25,025 nucleotides of DNA from a virus: the IMG/VR virus record IMGVR_UViG_3300028596_000062, positions 1-25,025 of that record; one strand, given 5' to 3'. The notes below the pieces were generated by a model. It saw only the letters and a list, made by a program, of their open reading frames with translations. It ran no database searches and was not told where the DNA came from. Below, one piece after another: positions 10,545 to 19,900 of this stretch; the first letter of the stretch is position 1, and each line of letters begins with the position of its first letter. A program made the position numbers and the translations under genes.

Positions 10545-11505
10545 GCCCTGCCCCAGATGGGGTGGCGCCTAGGGCGCTGTGTGTGCGCTTGTGAGCCTCG
10601 TTTTAGCCCCGAAGGGTGTCTGGCTCAGTCCCCGCACCAGCGGCCTTTGTGGCCCCAGTGACGCCCTCCGAAGAGGGCGATGGCTCGACTGTCTCACACG
10701 TGCTCTGGAGTTGTCTAGGATCTCGGCCCCCGTTCCGGCGGGCCGTCTTGCTGAACACCAGAGACACCCTTTGCACTGGTTCGGTCAAGCATCGCAGGTC
10801 AGAGCATGGTTAGGTAGACCTAAGTTTGCAGGTGTGGCACCCCCAGCAAACGCCCAGATTCCCCAAAGAATCATGGGACTGCCAGGTCGGGGCGGGGAGA
10901 GGTTGTGCACACCCAGAGATCGTACGTTCTGTACAGAAGTCCGCACATCCAAGGCACGCCTGCCGCGTGCCCTCACAATCCAAGGTCGATCAGCCAAACA
11001 TCCGTGGATTCTCATGGTGTAGCGGTGTGTTTCCTTCGTTTGCTATCGCACCACAGCCCTACGTGTACGCGTGTGCGCACGTTCCCTATACCTACACGTG
11101 TGTGTGGTACAAACCATGGTACAAACTAGATGTACGTATGTCATGACATGCAACCACTACGCCTGTAGTGGACAGTCCCATCCCCCAAACATGGGCAAAC
11201 TATCCACATCGTGGACAATCTGTGCCCATACATACACATAGCGTGGCCTATCAGTACATATCACATGATCTCGGAGGATCTCGGCCCATCCTGCCCACAC
11301 CATCCCCCACCATGCCCATCTGGTGCGCACCATGACCATCCGGACGGATCGGACATGAGGGACGGAGGCCCACGAATCGGACCCGGGGTTGTTAAACCCT
11401 GCCACGGGGGTAGTGTGTGAGACCCCCTAGAAATGTGCCATAAAACTTGCCCTACCGTCACGCTCTGTAGACCAAGACCCCGGTCTGTGACTACGCTCCG
11501 AAGTA
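10545..11505. other. Gene-free intergenic region rich in palindromes
   Basis: Open frames here have no ribosome-binding site and protein-like sequence is lacking. Structures seen: CGCCCTC/GAGGGCG with a TTCG tetraloop on the minus strand (10662-10679); the palindrome TTAGGT-AG-ACCTAA (10810-10823); a nested hairpin closed by GTTTGC/GCAAAC (10824-10851); TGGTACAAAC repeated at 11105 and 11117; TGTCATGACA (11139-11148); CCACTAC/GTAGTGG (11154-11171); and AGACC-CC-GGTCT near 11475. Operators, a replication origin or a packaging site next to terminase are all possible. Confidence 0.5.
11167..11218. other. Cluster of DnaA-box-like sites
   Basis: CTATCCACA at 11200-11208 fits the Streptomyces DnaA box pattern (Y-Y-V-TCCACA) fully. 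On the minus strand, TTGTCCACG at 11218-11210 and CTGTCCACT at 11175-11167 match at eight of nine positions. Another partial site, TTGTGCACA, is at 10903-10911. Three sites in 52 bases inside a gene-free region suggest a replication origin, but chance cannot be excluded. Confidence 0.35.
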
Positions 11506-11527
11506 GTTTGGTAAAGGTTTGGTAACG
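11506..11527 (+). repeat. Tandem 11-bp repeat upstream of the late promoter
   Basis: GTTTGGTAAAG (11506-11516) is followed directly by GTTTGGTAACG (11517-11527), one mismatch apart. The pair ends 33 bases before the TATATA box, about one helical turn per unit, as expected for an activator or repressor binding on one face of the DNA. Confidence 0.55.
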
Positions 11528-11560
11528 ACCCTGTCCGTCAGGCCCGGTCGGCCCCCTCTC

Positions 11561-11568
11561 TATATATG
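11561..11568 (+). promoter_or_regulatory. Candidate late promoter, -10 only
   Basis: TATATATG is the most AT-rich stretch of the region and sits at a suitable distance before terminase. No -35 match is visible 16-18 bases upstream. With the tandem repeats before it, an activator-dependent promoter or one read by the phage sigma-like protein is plausible. The mRNA leader would be about 195 bases. Confidence 0.4.
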
Positions 11569-11623
11569 TAACCATTGAACCTGCGAAGCGGTTCGCTGGA
11601 GTCCACTGGAGAGCACCACAGGA

Positions 11624-11645
11624 GGGCAGCCCTTCAAGGCTGCCC
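11624..11645 (+). promoter_or_regulatory. Hairpin in the late leader
   Basis: GGGCAGCC and GGCTGCCC form a perfect 8-bp stem around a six-base loop, preceded by AGGAG but followed by no open frame of note. Confidence 0.5.
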
Positions 11646-11709
11646 CTACAGTGTCTAACAGTATCTACTAGCCTCTCACTCCGTTCGCGGAACCTCTCCC
11701 CGCTGGGTA

Positions 11710-11744
11710 GTCACCGCCTGAGGGGCGGTGACCCTCAAAGGGTC
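11710..11744 (+). promoter_or_regulatory. Two overlapping hairpins before terminase
   Basis: GTCACCGCC (11710-11718) pairs with GGCGGTGAC (11724-11732) over 9 bp. GACCCT (11730-11735) pairs with AGGGTC (11739-11744). They share GAC, so full pairing of one limits the other. The last hairpin ends 25 bases before the GTG at 11770. Confidence 0.5.
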
Positions 11745-11769
11745 AAGAGGATCAGGCATAGGAGGACAA

Positions 11770-13647
11770 GTGGCTAGACCTGTTAACAGGAGTGTCCGTG
11801 AGAAGAAGGACACCATCCTCACGTACCTCAGGAACGGCATCCCTGTAGCTAAGGCTATCTCCGACCTGGGTATCACCAAGCAGGCTGTTCAGTACTACCG
11901 AGAGTCCGACAAGGACTTCCGAGCTGAGTACAACAGACTCCGTCTCATGGAGACCGCTGGTTCGGAAGCGGGGAAGAAGGACGTACCAGACTTCCCCGAG
12001 TTCTGTGAGGAGTACCTGGACACCAAGCTCTTCGGTCACCAGCTTCAGTGGTACGACGTTCTGGAGGGTCGCGAACCACGCGACCTCCACCCGAATCAGA
12101 TCTACAAGCCGGGTGACCCCGGTATGATCATCGTGAACACTCCTCCGGAGCATGCGAAGTCCACAACCATCACGGTGAACTACACGACGTGGCGGATCTG
12201 CCAAGACCCGAACATCCGTATCATCATCGTGTCACAGACCCAGGAGATGGCTAAGCGGTTCCTCCGGGCGATCAAGGATCGTCTCGCCGGTGCGAACCCT
12301 GCCTACAAGAAGCTCCAGCACGACTTCGCCCCTGAGGGCGGGTTCGACGCGAACAGCGCGTCGTGGACCGCCGACTCTATCTACGTGAACGCAGAAGCCC
12401 GAGACTCCGGTGAGGCTACGCCTACCGTGCAGGCTCTGGGCATGAACGGTCAGATCTACGGTAACCGAGCTGACCTCATCATCCTCGACGACACAGTGAC
12501 AGGTAAGAACGCTCATGAGTTCGAGAAGCAGATCGACTGGATCCAGCGAGAGGTCATCAACCGGCTTTCGTATCCTGGAGGAGTTCTACTCCTCGTTGGA
12601 ACGCGCCTTGCGCCAGTCGAACTCTACTCCGAGATCCAGAAGCCAGAGTGGTATGGCCAGGACGAAGAGAGTCCTTGGACCTATCTCACCCAACCAGCCG
12701 TACTGGAGTTCGCTGAGTCTCCAGACGACTGGGTTGTTCTCGCACCCGTCACCAACCGACCCCCGGTCTCGCTCGGAGCAAGACGACTGGTGGAGGCGAA
12801 CGCAGACGGACTCTACCCCTGGCACTCAGGCAGGTCGCTAGCACGACGACGCGCAACGTCGTCGGCCCAGAACTGGAAGATGGTCTACCAGCAGGAGCAG
12901 GTGGTTGAAGATGCGATCTTCCCGGCCAACAAGGTGGCAGCTAGTATCGACGGGATGCGAGCTGCTGGACTCATGTCCCCAGGCGCCCCAGGACATCGAC
13001 CCCACGGCATGGACGGACTCTATGTGGTGGGGGGCTTCGACCCTGCCATCACAGGCCATGCTGCCGCCGTCGTACTTGGCGTTGATCGAATGTCCGGGAT
13101 GCGGTATGTCCTTGATGTATGGACTGCCCCCAACCAGAAGCCGGACGACCTCTTCGACAAGCTGAAGGACTGGACCGTCAAGTACCACATGCACGAGTGG
13201 GTCATCGAGAAGAACGCGATGAACCTGATGGTCACGCAGAACCGTGACCTGAGGAACTTCCTCGGCAGCCGTGGCACGATCCTCAAAGAGCACTTCACAG
13301 GCAACAACAAGAACGACGCCGACTTCGGCGTCGCATCGATGAGCATGCTGTTCGACGGTGCGCTGGAGGACAGGGGTCTGATCCGGCTCCCCTCCCGCTC
13401 CCAGAACGAGGGCACCAAAGCCCTCGTCGAACAGCTCGTTACCTGGTTCCCCCAGACCAAGGCCAAGCAGGACACGGTGATGGCCCTGTGGTTCGCTGAG
13501 ACGCGGGCCCGTGAGCTGGTCAACGACATCGAGTCTGTGTTCCACGTCAACAACTCCTACCACTCGGAGAACGACAAGCGCAAGCAAGTGACCATCGATC
13601 TGGACTACCTCGGCCAGAACATACAACAAGAATGGTGGCAAACCTGA
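11770..13647 (+). CDS. terL: Terminase large subunit with N-terminal helix-turn-helix
   Basis: This 625-residue packaging motor and nuclease drives DNA into the capsid. The N-terminal part (about 8-60) contains SDLGITKQAVQYYRESDKDF, a helix-turn-helix like that of small terminase subunits. The ATPase follows: a Walker A-like TPPEHAKST (124-132), Walker B LIILDD (236-241) and coupling motif LLVGTR (274-279). The RNase H-like nuclease has GGFDPAITG (Asp424), VIEKNAMN (Glu480) and NDADFG (Asp518). The start is GTG 11770, behind AGGAGG; an ATG at 11728 lies inside a hairpin without a ribosome-binding site. The stop shares one base with the endolysin start. No separate small subunit is seen nearby. 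Confidence 0.93.
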   Translation: MARPVNRSVREKKDTILTYLRNGIPVAKAISDLGITKQAVQYYRESDKDFRAEYNRLRLMETAGSEAGKKDVPDFPEFCEEYLDTKLFGHQLQWYDVLEGREPRDLHPNQIYKPGDPGMIIVNTPPEHAKSTTITVNYTTWRICQDPNIRIIIVSQTQEMAKRFLRAIKDRLAGANPAYKKLQHDFAPEGGFDANSASWTADSIYVNAEARDSGEATPTVQALGMNGQIYGNRADLIILDDTVTGKNAHEFEKQIDWIQREVINRLSYPGGVLLLVGTRLAPVELYSEIQKPEWYGQDEESPWTYLTQPAVLEFAESPDDWVVLAPVTNRPPVSLGARRLVEANADGLYPWHSGRSLARRRATSSAQNWKMVYQQEQVVEDAIFPANKVAASIDGMRAAGLMSPGAPGHRPHGMDGLYVVGGFDPAITGHAAAVVLGVDRMSGMRYVLDVWTAPNQKPDDLFDKLKDWTVKYHMHEWVIEKNAMNLMVTQNRDLRNFLGSRGTILKEHFTGNNKNDADFGVASMSMLFDGALEDRGLIRLPSRSQNEGTKALVEQLVTWFPQTKAKQDTVMALWFAETRARELVNDIESVFHVNNSYHSENDKRKQVTIDLDYLGQNIQQEWWQT

Positions 13648-14426
13648 TGCAGTACGTATCCCGTAAGACTCTCGGCTGGCCCGCTTCGGCGGCGCCCAGC
13701 CAGACAGACCCCGTCAAGGGGGTGAAGATCCACTACGAAGGTACCTCGGTCCCAGAGGTCGAGCACTCCAAGTGCGACGACCGATGGAAGGCTATCCGAG
13801 CATCCCATCTGGCGAACACCGCCGAGGGCTACTCCGATGTCGCCTACAACTGGGCGGTGTGTAACCACGGTGTGATCTTCGAGGGTCGTGGTCTAGGCAA
13901 GCGGACCGGAGCCAACGGCTCCCAGCCGCTGAACCGGACCCACTACGCCATCCTCTGGATGGGCGGGACGAAGGGTGTCGTTACCCCCTCGTCTGCGGCT
14001 GTGACTGCTATCAAGGAGGTGATCCAGTATCTCCGTGATCACGGCACGGGTAAGGAGATCAAGGGGCACAGAGACGGTTACGCGACCGCCTGCCCTGGAG
14101 ACGCTCTTTACGCTCTCGTGAAGGCTGGCAAGCTGGAGCCGACCAAGGCTCCGGTCACCGCTAAGCCGAAGCCGGTGTACGCCCCCTTCCCGGGCGCGTC
14201 GTACTTCAAGCTGGGACGTCGGTCTGCTCTGATCACAGAGCTGGGCAAGGCTCTCGTCCGGGCTGGCTACAAGGGTTACAAGCAGGGCCCTGGCCCCACG
14301 TTCACCGTGGCGGACAAGAGGGCTGTCACCTGGTTCCAGAAGAAGCAGGGATGGAGCGGCTCGGGTGCTGATGGCATCCCCGGCCCCGAAACGTGGAAGC
14401 GCCTCAAGGTGGCGCAGCCCAAGTGA
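13647..14426 (+). CDS. Endolysin: N-acetylmuramoyl-L-alanine amidase with peptidoglycan-binding domain
   Basis: This 259-residue enzyme cleaves the amide bond between N-acetylmuramic acid and the stem peptide. The N-terminal Amidase_2/PGRP domain (about 1-155) has the zinc ligands His29 (KIHYEGT), His141 and Cys149 (GHRDGYATACPGD), and Tyr67 of SDVAYNW. A Pro/Lys linker (TKAPVTAKPKPVYAP) leads to a PG_binding_1-type domain (about 185-258: VADKRAVTWFQKKQGW, then GIPGPETWKRL). The TGATG overlap with terminase favours the ATG at 13647; an ATG at 13632 is an alternative. No signal peptide is seen, so export needs a holin or it acts from the virion. Its place between terminase and portal is unusual. 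Confidence 0.9.
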   Translation: MQYVSRKTLGWPASAAPSQTDPVKGVKIHYEGTSVPEVEHSKCDDRWKAIRASHLANTAEGYSDVAYNWAVCNHGVIFEGRGLGKRTGANGSQPLNRTHYAILWMGGTKGVVTPSSAAVTAIKEVIQYLRDHGTGKEIKGHRDGYATACPGDALYALVKAGKLEPTKAPVTAKPKPVYAPFPGASYFKLGRRSALITELGKALVRAGYKGYKQGPGPTFTVADKRAVTWFQKKQGWSGSGADGIPGPETWKRLKVAQPK

Positions 14427-14440
14427 TTTAGGAGGTGGAC

Positions 14441-16261
14441 ATGGCCCTGACGCTGGACAACATCTTTGGTAAGGTCGAATCGCTTCGACGGGCCGCCACT
14501 GACAGAGATCAGCGCCATCGTGACGTACACGATGTCCGATGTGGCGACATCGATACTGTCATCCCTGGGTCCATGCCTGAGGCATGGCCCAAGCCTATCG
14601 TGGCTAACCTGGTCGACACCGCTGCACGCGACATGGCTGAGGTCATGGGCGTGATGCCCAGCGTGAACTGCACGACCGGGATCATGACGACCAACAAGGC
14701 GAAGCAGTTCAACTCCAAGAAGACAAAGATCGCTAACTGGTATCTCAGTGAGTCGAAGCTGTACGCTGGCAAGCAGATCGTGGCATCCGACCACTATCTG
14801 ACCTACGGCATGGTGATCTACACGATCGAGCCGGACTTCGAGACGATGAGGCCGCACATCCGGGTCGAGAACCCGATGGGCGTCTACCCCGAGTGGGACC
14901 TGTTCGGCAGGCTGAAGAGCTACTCCAAGGTCTGGCGTGAAGAGGCTATCCACCTCGTCGCCAAGTTCCCTCACCTCCAGCGAGTGCTGGTGGGCAACAA
15001 CACCTCTAACCGAGGTGGCCCGGCAGCAGGCTGGGAGGAGCGGGAGATCGAGGTCGTCAAGTACGTTGACGGCGATCAGATCGTGATGTACCTGCCTCAG
15101 CACGGCAACCAGGTGATCGACCGGATGGACAACTTCCTCAAGAAGGTGTTCGTCTCGATCGGCAAGCGTCCCGGGTACGACAACGAGATCCGTGGTGCTT
15201 TCGACGATGCCATCTGGGTTCAGCTTGCGAAGTCTCGCATGGCTCTGCTCGGCCTTGAGGCTGCGGAGAAGAACACTCGCGCCCCGCTCGCCGTCCCTCG
15301 GGACGTGCAGAAGATGACCTTCGGCGACGATGCGATCATCCGTACAGACAATCCCGACAAGGTGATGCGAGTCGGGCTCAATAACAACGTGGCTCCACTA
15401 CAGGAAGCTCAGATCCTCGAACAGGAGTTGCGCGTAGGAACGCGCACTCCCGAAGCCAGGTCTGGCAACATGGACGCCTCGATCATCACCGGTCGTGGCG
15501 TGCAGGCCCTGATGGGCGGATTCAACACGGTGATCACCACCGGCCAGCAGGTCGTGGGTGAGGCCCTGAGGATCGCTATCGGTCTGGCGTTCGAGATGGA
15601 CGAGATGCTGTGGGGCGAGCACAAGAGGACGATACGTGGAACAGTCCAGGGATCTCCGTTCGAGGAGTCTTACATCCCGAGCAAGGACATCGCCGGAGAT
15701 TATACGGTCGACGTCACTTATGGTTTCGCTGCGGGACAGGATCCAGCTAGAGCTATCGTGGGGCTGCTGCAGCTCCGAGGAGACCAGCTCATCTCCCGCG
15801 ACTTCTTCCAGCGACAACTCCCGATGGACATCGATGTAGTCCAGATGCAGCAGCAGATCGACAACGAGCAGTTCACCGACGCTCTCAAGCAGGGCGTCAT
15901 GGGCTACATGACGGCGATCCCGCAGATGGCCCTACAGTCACAGGGTATGTTCGACCCCGTCCCTGAACTCCAGAAGGTCGCCAAGCTGATCGAACTGAGG
16001 GAGAAGGGCAAGGCCGTACATGATGCGGTCCTTGAAGTCTTCAAGCCCAAGGAGCAGCCCGCCCAGGCGGCTGCCCCACAGGATCCTATGGCGGCACTCC
16101 TCGGAGGCGCCCCACAGGCGCCGCAGGGGGCTGAAGGCGGTGCTCCTCCCGGGGCTCCGCAGCAAGCGCAGGGCATGGATATGATGACCCTGCTCAGCGG
16201 TCTGACGAGCGGTGGTAAGGCTCAGATGTCAGCCCGCACTCAACGACAGTCCGCTATCTAA
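14441..16261 (+). CDS. Portal protein
   Basis: The 606-residue product has the size and composition of a portal subunit, the dodecameric ring at the head-tail vertex. Supporting features are its position after terminase, a mixed alpha-beta body with PMGVYPEWDLFGRLKSYSKV, and long helices near the C-terminus. The tail is rich in Pro, Ala, Gln and Gly (APQDPMAALLGGAPQAP), as is common in portal C-termini. There is no catalytic motif. The start is ATG 14441, preceded by TAGGAGGT; a GTG at 14435 lies within that site. Function rests on context and overall look rather than a named motif. Confidence 0.8.
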   Translation: MALTLDNIFGKVESLRRAATDRDQRHRDVHDVRCGDIDTVIPGSMPEAWPKPIVANLVDTAARDMAEVMGVMPSVNCTTGIMTTNKAKQFNSKKTKIANWYLSESKLYAGKQIVASDHYLTYGMVIYTIEPDFETMRPHIRVENPMGVYPEWDLFGRLKSYSKVWREEAIHLVAKFPHLQRVLVGNNTSNRGGPAAGWEEREIEVVKYVDGDQIVMYLPQHGNQVIDRMDNFLKKVFVSIGKRPGYDNEIRGAFDDAIWVQLAKSRMALLGLEAAEKNTRAPLAVPRDVQKMTFGDDAIIRTDNPDKVMRVGLNNNVAPLQEAQILEQELRVGTRTPEARSGNMDASIITGRGVQALMGGFNTVITTGQQVVGEALRIAIGLAFEMDEMLWGEHKRTIRGTVQGSPFEESYIPSKDIAGDYTVDVTYGFAAGQDPARAIVGLLQLRGDQLISRDFFQRQLPMDIDVVQMQQQIDNEQFTDALKQGVMGYMTAIPQMALQSQGMFDPVPELQKVAKLIELREKGKAVHDAVLEVFKPKEQPAQAAAPQDPMAALLGGAPQAPQGAEGGAPPGAPQQAQGMDMMTLLSGLTSGGKAQMSARTQRQSAI

Positions 16262-16273
16262 GGAGATCAACAC

Positions 16274-16555
16274 ATGGGACTGAATCAGGTTCACTCTGGC
16301 TCCGGCCAGGAAGGTGGGATCGGCGAGCCTTGGTTCGCTGGTAACCACGGTCCGGAAGGCGTCTGGCAGTCCGAGAAGGGTGGGGCGCTTGCTGCGCCCG
16401 AGCTCAGCATGTTCGAGCAGGATGCGAACATGGGCCCGGATCGACTCAACCAGGAAGTCAACAAGAACGACTGGACCAAGACCGGTCCTGTGCAGTCCGG
16501 CACGTTCGACCCGAACAGCCTGACTCGCGGTACCGACAAGCACATGCCTCGATGA
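16274..16555 (+). CDS. Hypothetical virion-region protein (93 aa)
   Basis: The start ATG follows AGGAG just after the portal stop. The protein is low in hydrophobic residues and rich in Gly, Asn and Gln (MGLNQVHSGSGQEGGIGEPW, then FEQDANMGPDRLNQEVNKND), suggesting an extended or disordered chain. It may be a minor head or scaffolding part. Not recognised. Confidence 0.75.
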   Translation: MGLNQVHSGSGQEGGIGEPWFAGNHGPEGVWQSEKGGALAAPELSMFEQDANMGPDRLNQEVNKNDWTKTGPVQSGTFDPNSLTRGTDKHMPR

Positions 16556-16569
16556 GCGAAGGGTAGGTT

Positions 16570-16983
16570 ATGGGTACTCCAGTATCTGGCCCCGGCCAGT
16601 TCTCGCAGCGGACCGACAAGGCCGTCTCTGAGGCTAACCGTAGCCTGCCCAACGCTGGCTATGGCGAGCAGGCGCAGTACCAGGAGCAGATGAGTGGGGC
16701 TGACATCGGTGGAGCCGCTGTCGCCCCTTCGTTCTCCGACTTCTTCGGTGACCCGTCTGCTGGTGTGGTCGGCTTCGATGCCGACTCTACGATGCCGGAC
16801 ACTCCGGTCACAGACGGCGCAGCCCTCGGGGCTGGCGCCGGTCCAGAGATCCTCAGCTCTACACAGGGCACCGCTAACAACTACATGGCTTCCTATATGC
16901 CGCTGCTTGAGTACATCGCTTCCCGGCCGGGCAGCAGCGATGCTGCTCGCAACCTGGTGAGGAAGATGAAGGCAAGTCTCTAG
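16570..16983 (+). CDS. Hypothetical virion-region protein (137 aa)
   Basis: The ATG at 16570 has AGGGTAGG upstream. The first 110 residues are Gly, Ala, Ser and Asp rich and probably unstructured (SGADIGGAAVAPSFSDFFGD). The C-terminus is helical and basic (YMPLLEYIASRPG, then AARNLVRKMKASL). This layout recalls scaffold-like or head-binding proteins, as an inference only. The stop lies 8 bases before the next start. Confidence 0.75.
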   Translation: MGTPVSGPGQFSQRTDKAVSEANRSLPNAGYGEQAQYQEQMSGADIGGAAVAPSFSDFFGDPSAGVVGFDADSTMPDTPVTDGAALGAGAGPEILSSTQGTANNYMASYMPLLEYIASRPGSSDAARNLVRKMKASL

Positions 16984-16991
16984 GAGGGCAC

Positions 16992-19900
16992 ATGACCACC
17001 AACCAGTCCATCGGCTACCAGGGTACCGGCAGCTTCTGGGGCACCGACGCTTCAGGCCAGCCCAAGTCAACCTGGTGGAACCAGGACATGGCGGATGCTG
17101 GTCAGGCTCTCTACTCGGACCCTAACAGCGCCCTCACGGCGGGGACGATGCCGGACGAGCTGATCGCTCAGCTCCAGCAGCAGCAGGAGATCGCTCGTGC
17201 TGCACGCGGTGGGTTCATGGCTCAGTTTGCTCAAGGTCTGGGTAACCTCGACTCGGCCCTGTCGAACATCCCCGGATGGGGTATCGTCAAGAACGTCGGC
17301 AAGACGCTCTGGTGGCCTGTAGACAAGGTCGCGAGCGGCGCCTACTGGCTCTACTCGGAGGCGATCTCCCAGCCCCTCTCGACCGCCCTCCTGGCCTCTG
17401 CTGAGGCCGACCTGAGTGGCGACTACTCCAAGCTCAACCCCTTCTCGGACTCTTCGGTCTGGGGCGAGAGCTATGATGCAGCCGAGCACATCTCCCCCGC
17501 TCAGGCTTTCATGAACTACGAGAACACCGCTGAGGCTTCTGGCAAGGGCACCACCCTCTCCAGCCTGTTCGGCGAGGGCGCTGACCGTATCAGCACTTCC
17601 GAGAGGGAAGCCGTCAAGCGGAACACCGAACGCTTTATGTACGACACCGAGTACTGGCGCAACAGGCAGGGCTGGACCTACACGGCTGGCACCGGCGCGC
17701 TAGACTTCACTATCTCGATGGGTGCTGACCCGGCGTACGCCGCAGTATCCGCTGTCAGTAAGGGCGTCAAGGCTGCTCGCTCCACGCAGTTGACTACCGC
17801 TCCTGCCACGCAGCAGCGTCGAGTCTCCGGCGTCTACATGGCTACCGACAAGCTCGCTCAGAAGGTCGGCTCGGCTTTCGCCAAGACCCCCGAGCAGGCT
17901 TCTCGTAGCACCAAGGTCAACAAGTTCTTCGACTGGGCTGAGGGTAAGTCCGCAGCCGAGATCGCCCAGCACCCCATCTGGGGGCGTGGGCGTAGAGTCA
18001 ACCCTGAGCGCTACCGTCTCGCTGAAGCCTTCTCGAAGGTGGGTCGGGACGAGATGCCTCTGCTCATGCGGTTTGCTGGCGGCGACAACAAGGCTGCTGT
18101 TGAACTAGTAGAGAAGGCTCAGGACAACGCGATCCAGCTTGGCAGGATGCAGGAGAACCGAGTCCTGGTGGACTCGGCCAAGTACGACTCGGATCTGCTC
18201 CAGCACTTTATGAACCAGGAAGCTCGGGGTCTCGGTACTCCGACTCAGCCTGGTGTGCTGGGTGTGTCCAAGAACGTCACAGATGACTCTCAGCGGCTCC
18301 CGCTGATGGTCGAGCCTCCATACCCCCGGCCTACCGAGCCGGGGCCGCGACAGCGCGGCTGGGACCTTTCCTACGGGCGTCTGGCCGGACAGGCTAACGT
18401 CTACCGAGCTGCCGCTGGTTCTACCATCAAGGGGCTTGACGGTGTCCGTCCGATGGGCGGTGCTGCTGGCACCGCTTCTGCCGACATCCTGCGGGCGGAG
18501 AAGTGGAAGGCTGACCAGCTCGACCTGATCAACCGGCAGATCGGTGCGCTCCAGGGTAAGGAAGGCTACTACGCTTCGGTCCTGGGAACCCTCGGTAAGG
18601 GTATCGATGAGTACACCCCTGCCGAGTCGAACCTGTTCGGCACACTCACCAACCTGTATCGACAGGGGCCGCTGGCCACCCGCAGTGCAGAAAAGACTGC
18701 TGAGAAGAAGATCGCTCGCATGACCGGGGCTAACGTAGCCAAGGTCGGCAAGGATGACGCTGGCTTTGTCAGTCGCACCATCCGGAACGGCTTCTACTCT
18801 CCCAGTGTTCGGGTGGTCAACGCGTTCGGCAACAAGGTCCCGCAGACCATGATCGACCACAACGCGGAGGACGCTTTCGAGCGTGTCTCCGAGATGCTCC
18901 GAGCTGTTCCGAAGCTGGACCCTGAGGCTCGCCTCGGGATGATCAACACCTACGCCAACGCTGGCGACAAGGTGGCTCGGGCTCAGGAGCTGGACAGGAT
19001 CCACGCTGCGGTCATCGAGCACATGGCTTCCCGGTACGACTTGAACCTCGCTGCGGCTCGTGAGATAACCCAGATGGTCAAGACCGGTCAGGTCTCCACG
19101 ATGAACAAGCTGACCGGGCAGGTCCCGAACGACCAGATGTTCTCTGCGGCACGCACGCCTGAGGGCGTTCGCGCTGACATGGTGGAAGACGGTGAGACGT
19201 TCGTCATTGCCCCTCTCGCCAAGTCTCAGCTCTCGATCAGCCAGCCTCTGCTGGACGTGAAGGAGCTGGAGCGGTACATGCAGCGCAACTCTGGCTTCCT
19301 GAACCGGCAGCTTGCTGCGGGTGGGAATGTCAAGGATGCGGTGATGGCTACCGCTGACTCGATGAACAACATCTGGAAGGCCGCGACGCTCTTGCGTCCG
19401 GGCTATATCCTCCGATCCATGTCTGACGAGCAGGCTGCTTCGGCTGTGAAGTTCGGCGTGATCTCGATGGCCGCAGACGCTGGCCAGGGTGGATGGAACT
19501 GGATGCGCAATCGCGGATCCCAGTTGTCTGCCTATGCTGGTGCTGGCTCGTACGTTCCTACCACCGGTGCGAAGGCTGGCTCCAAGCTGGCTGTGGTTCG
19601 CCTCGAAGATGAGGCGGCTCGGGAGATCGGCAAGAAGTACCCCGAACTGAAGGCTGACCGGATCAACCCTGGCCGGGCCTGGGGTCTGATCGAGGGCCGG
19701 ATGACCCACGAGCAGGGAGAGATCGCCGATCTTGAGAACCTGATCCTGCGAGAGAAGTCCAAGAAGGCTCCCGATCACGACCTGATCGCTGAGCTGGGTA
19801 CCCGGATCGACGACCACAAGTCGGTGATCGACGAGTTCGGCCAGTACGCTGGTGCGCTGCTCGACGAGTCTGCCAAGGCTGCTGGTCACCGGCTGGGTGA

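Noticed and set aside
10579-11022. 147-codon plus-strand open frame in the large intergenic region
   Set aside because: It has no ribosome-binding site, its translation looks like random GC-rich sequence, and it overlaps several palindromes and hairpins.
13632-13647. ATG 13632 as endolysin start
   Set aside because: It has no ribosome-binding site and overlaps terminase by 16 bases; the TGATG junction at 13647 with GGTGG upstream fits the coupling used elsewhere in the window.
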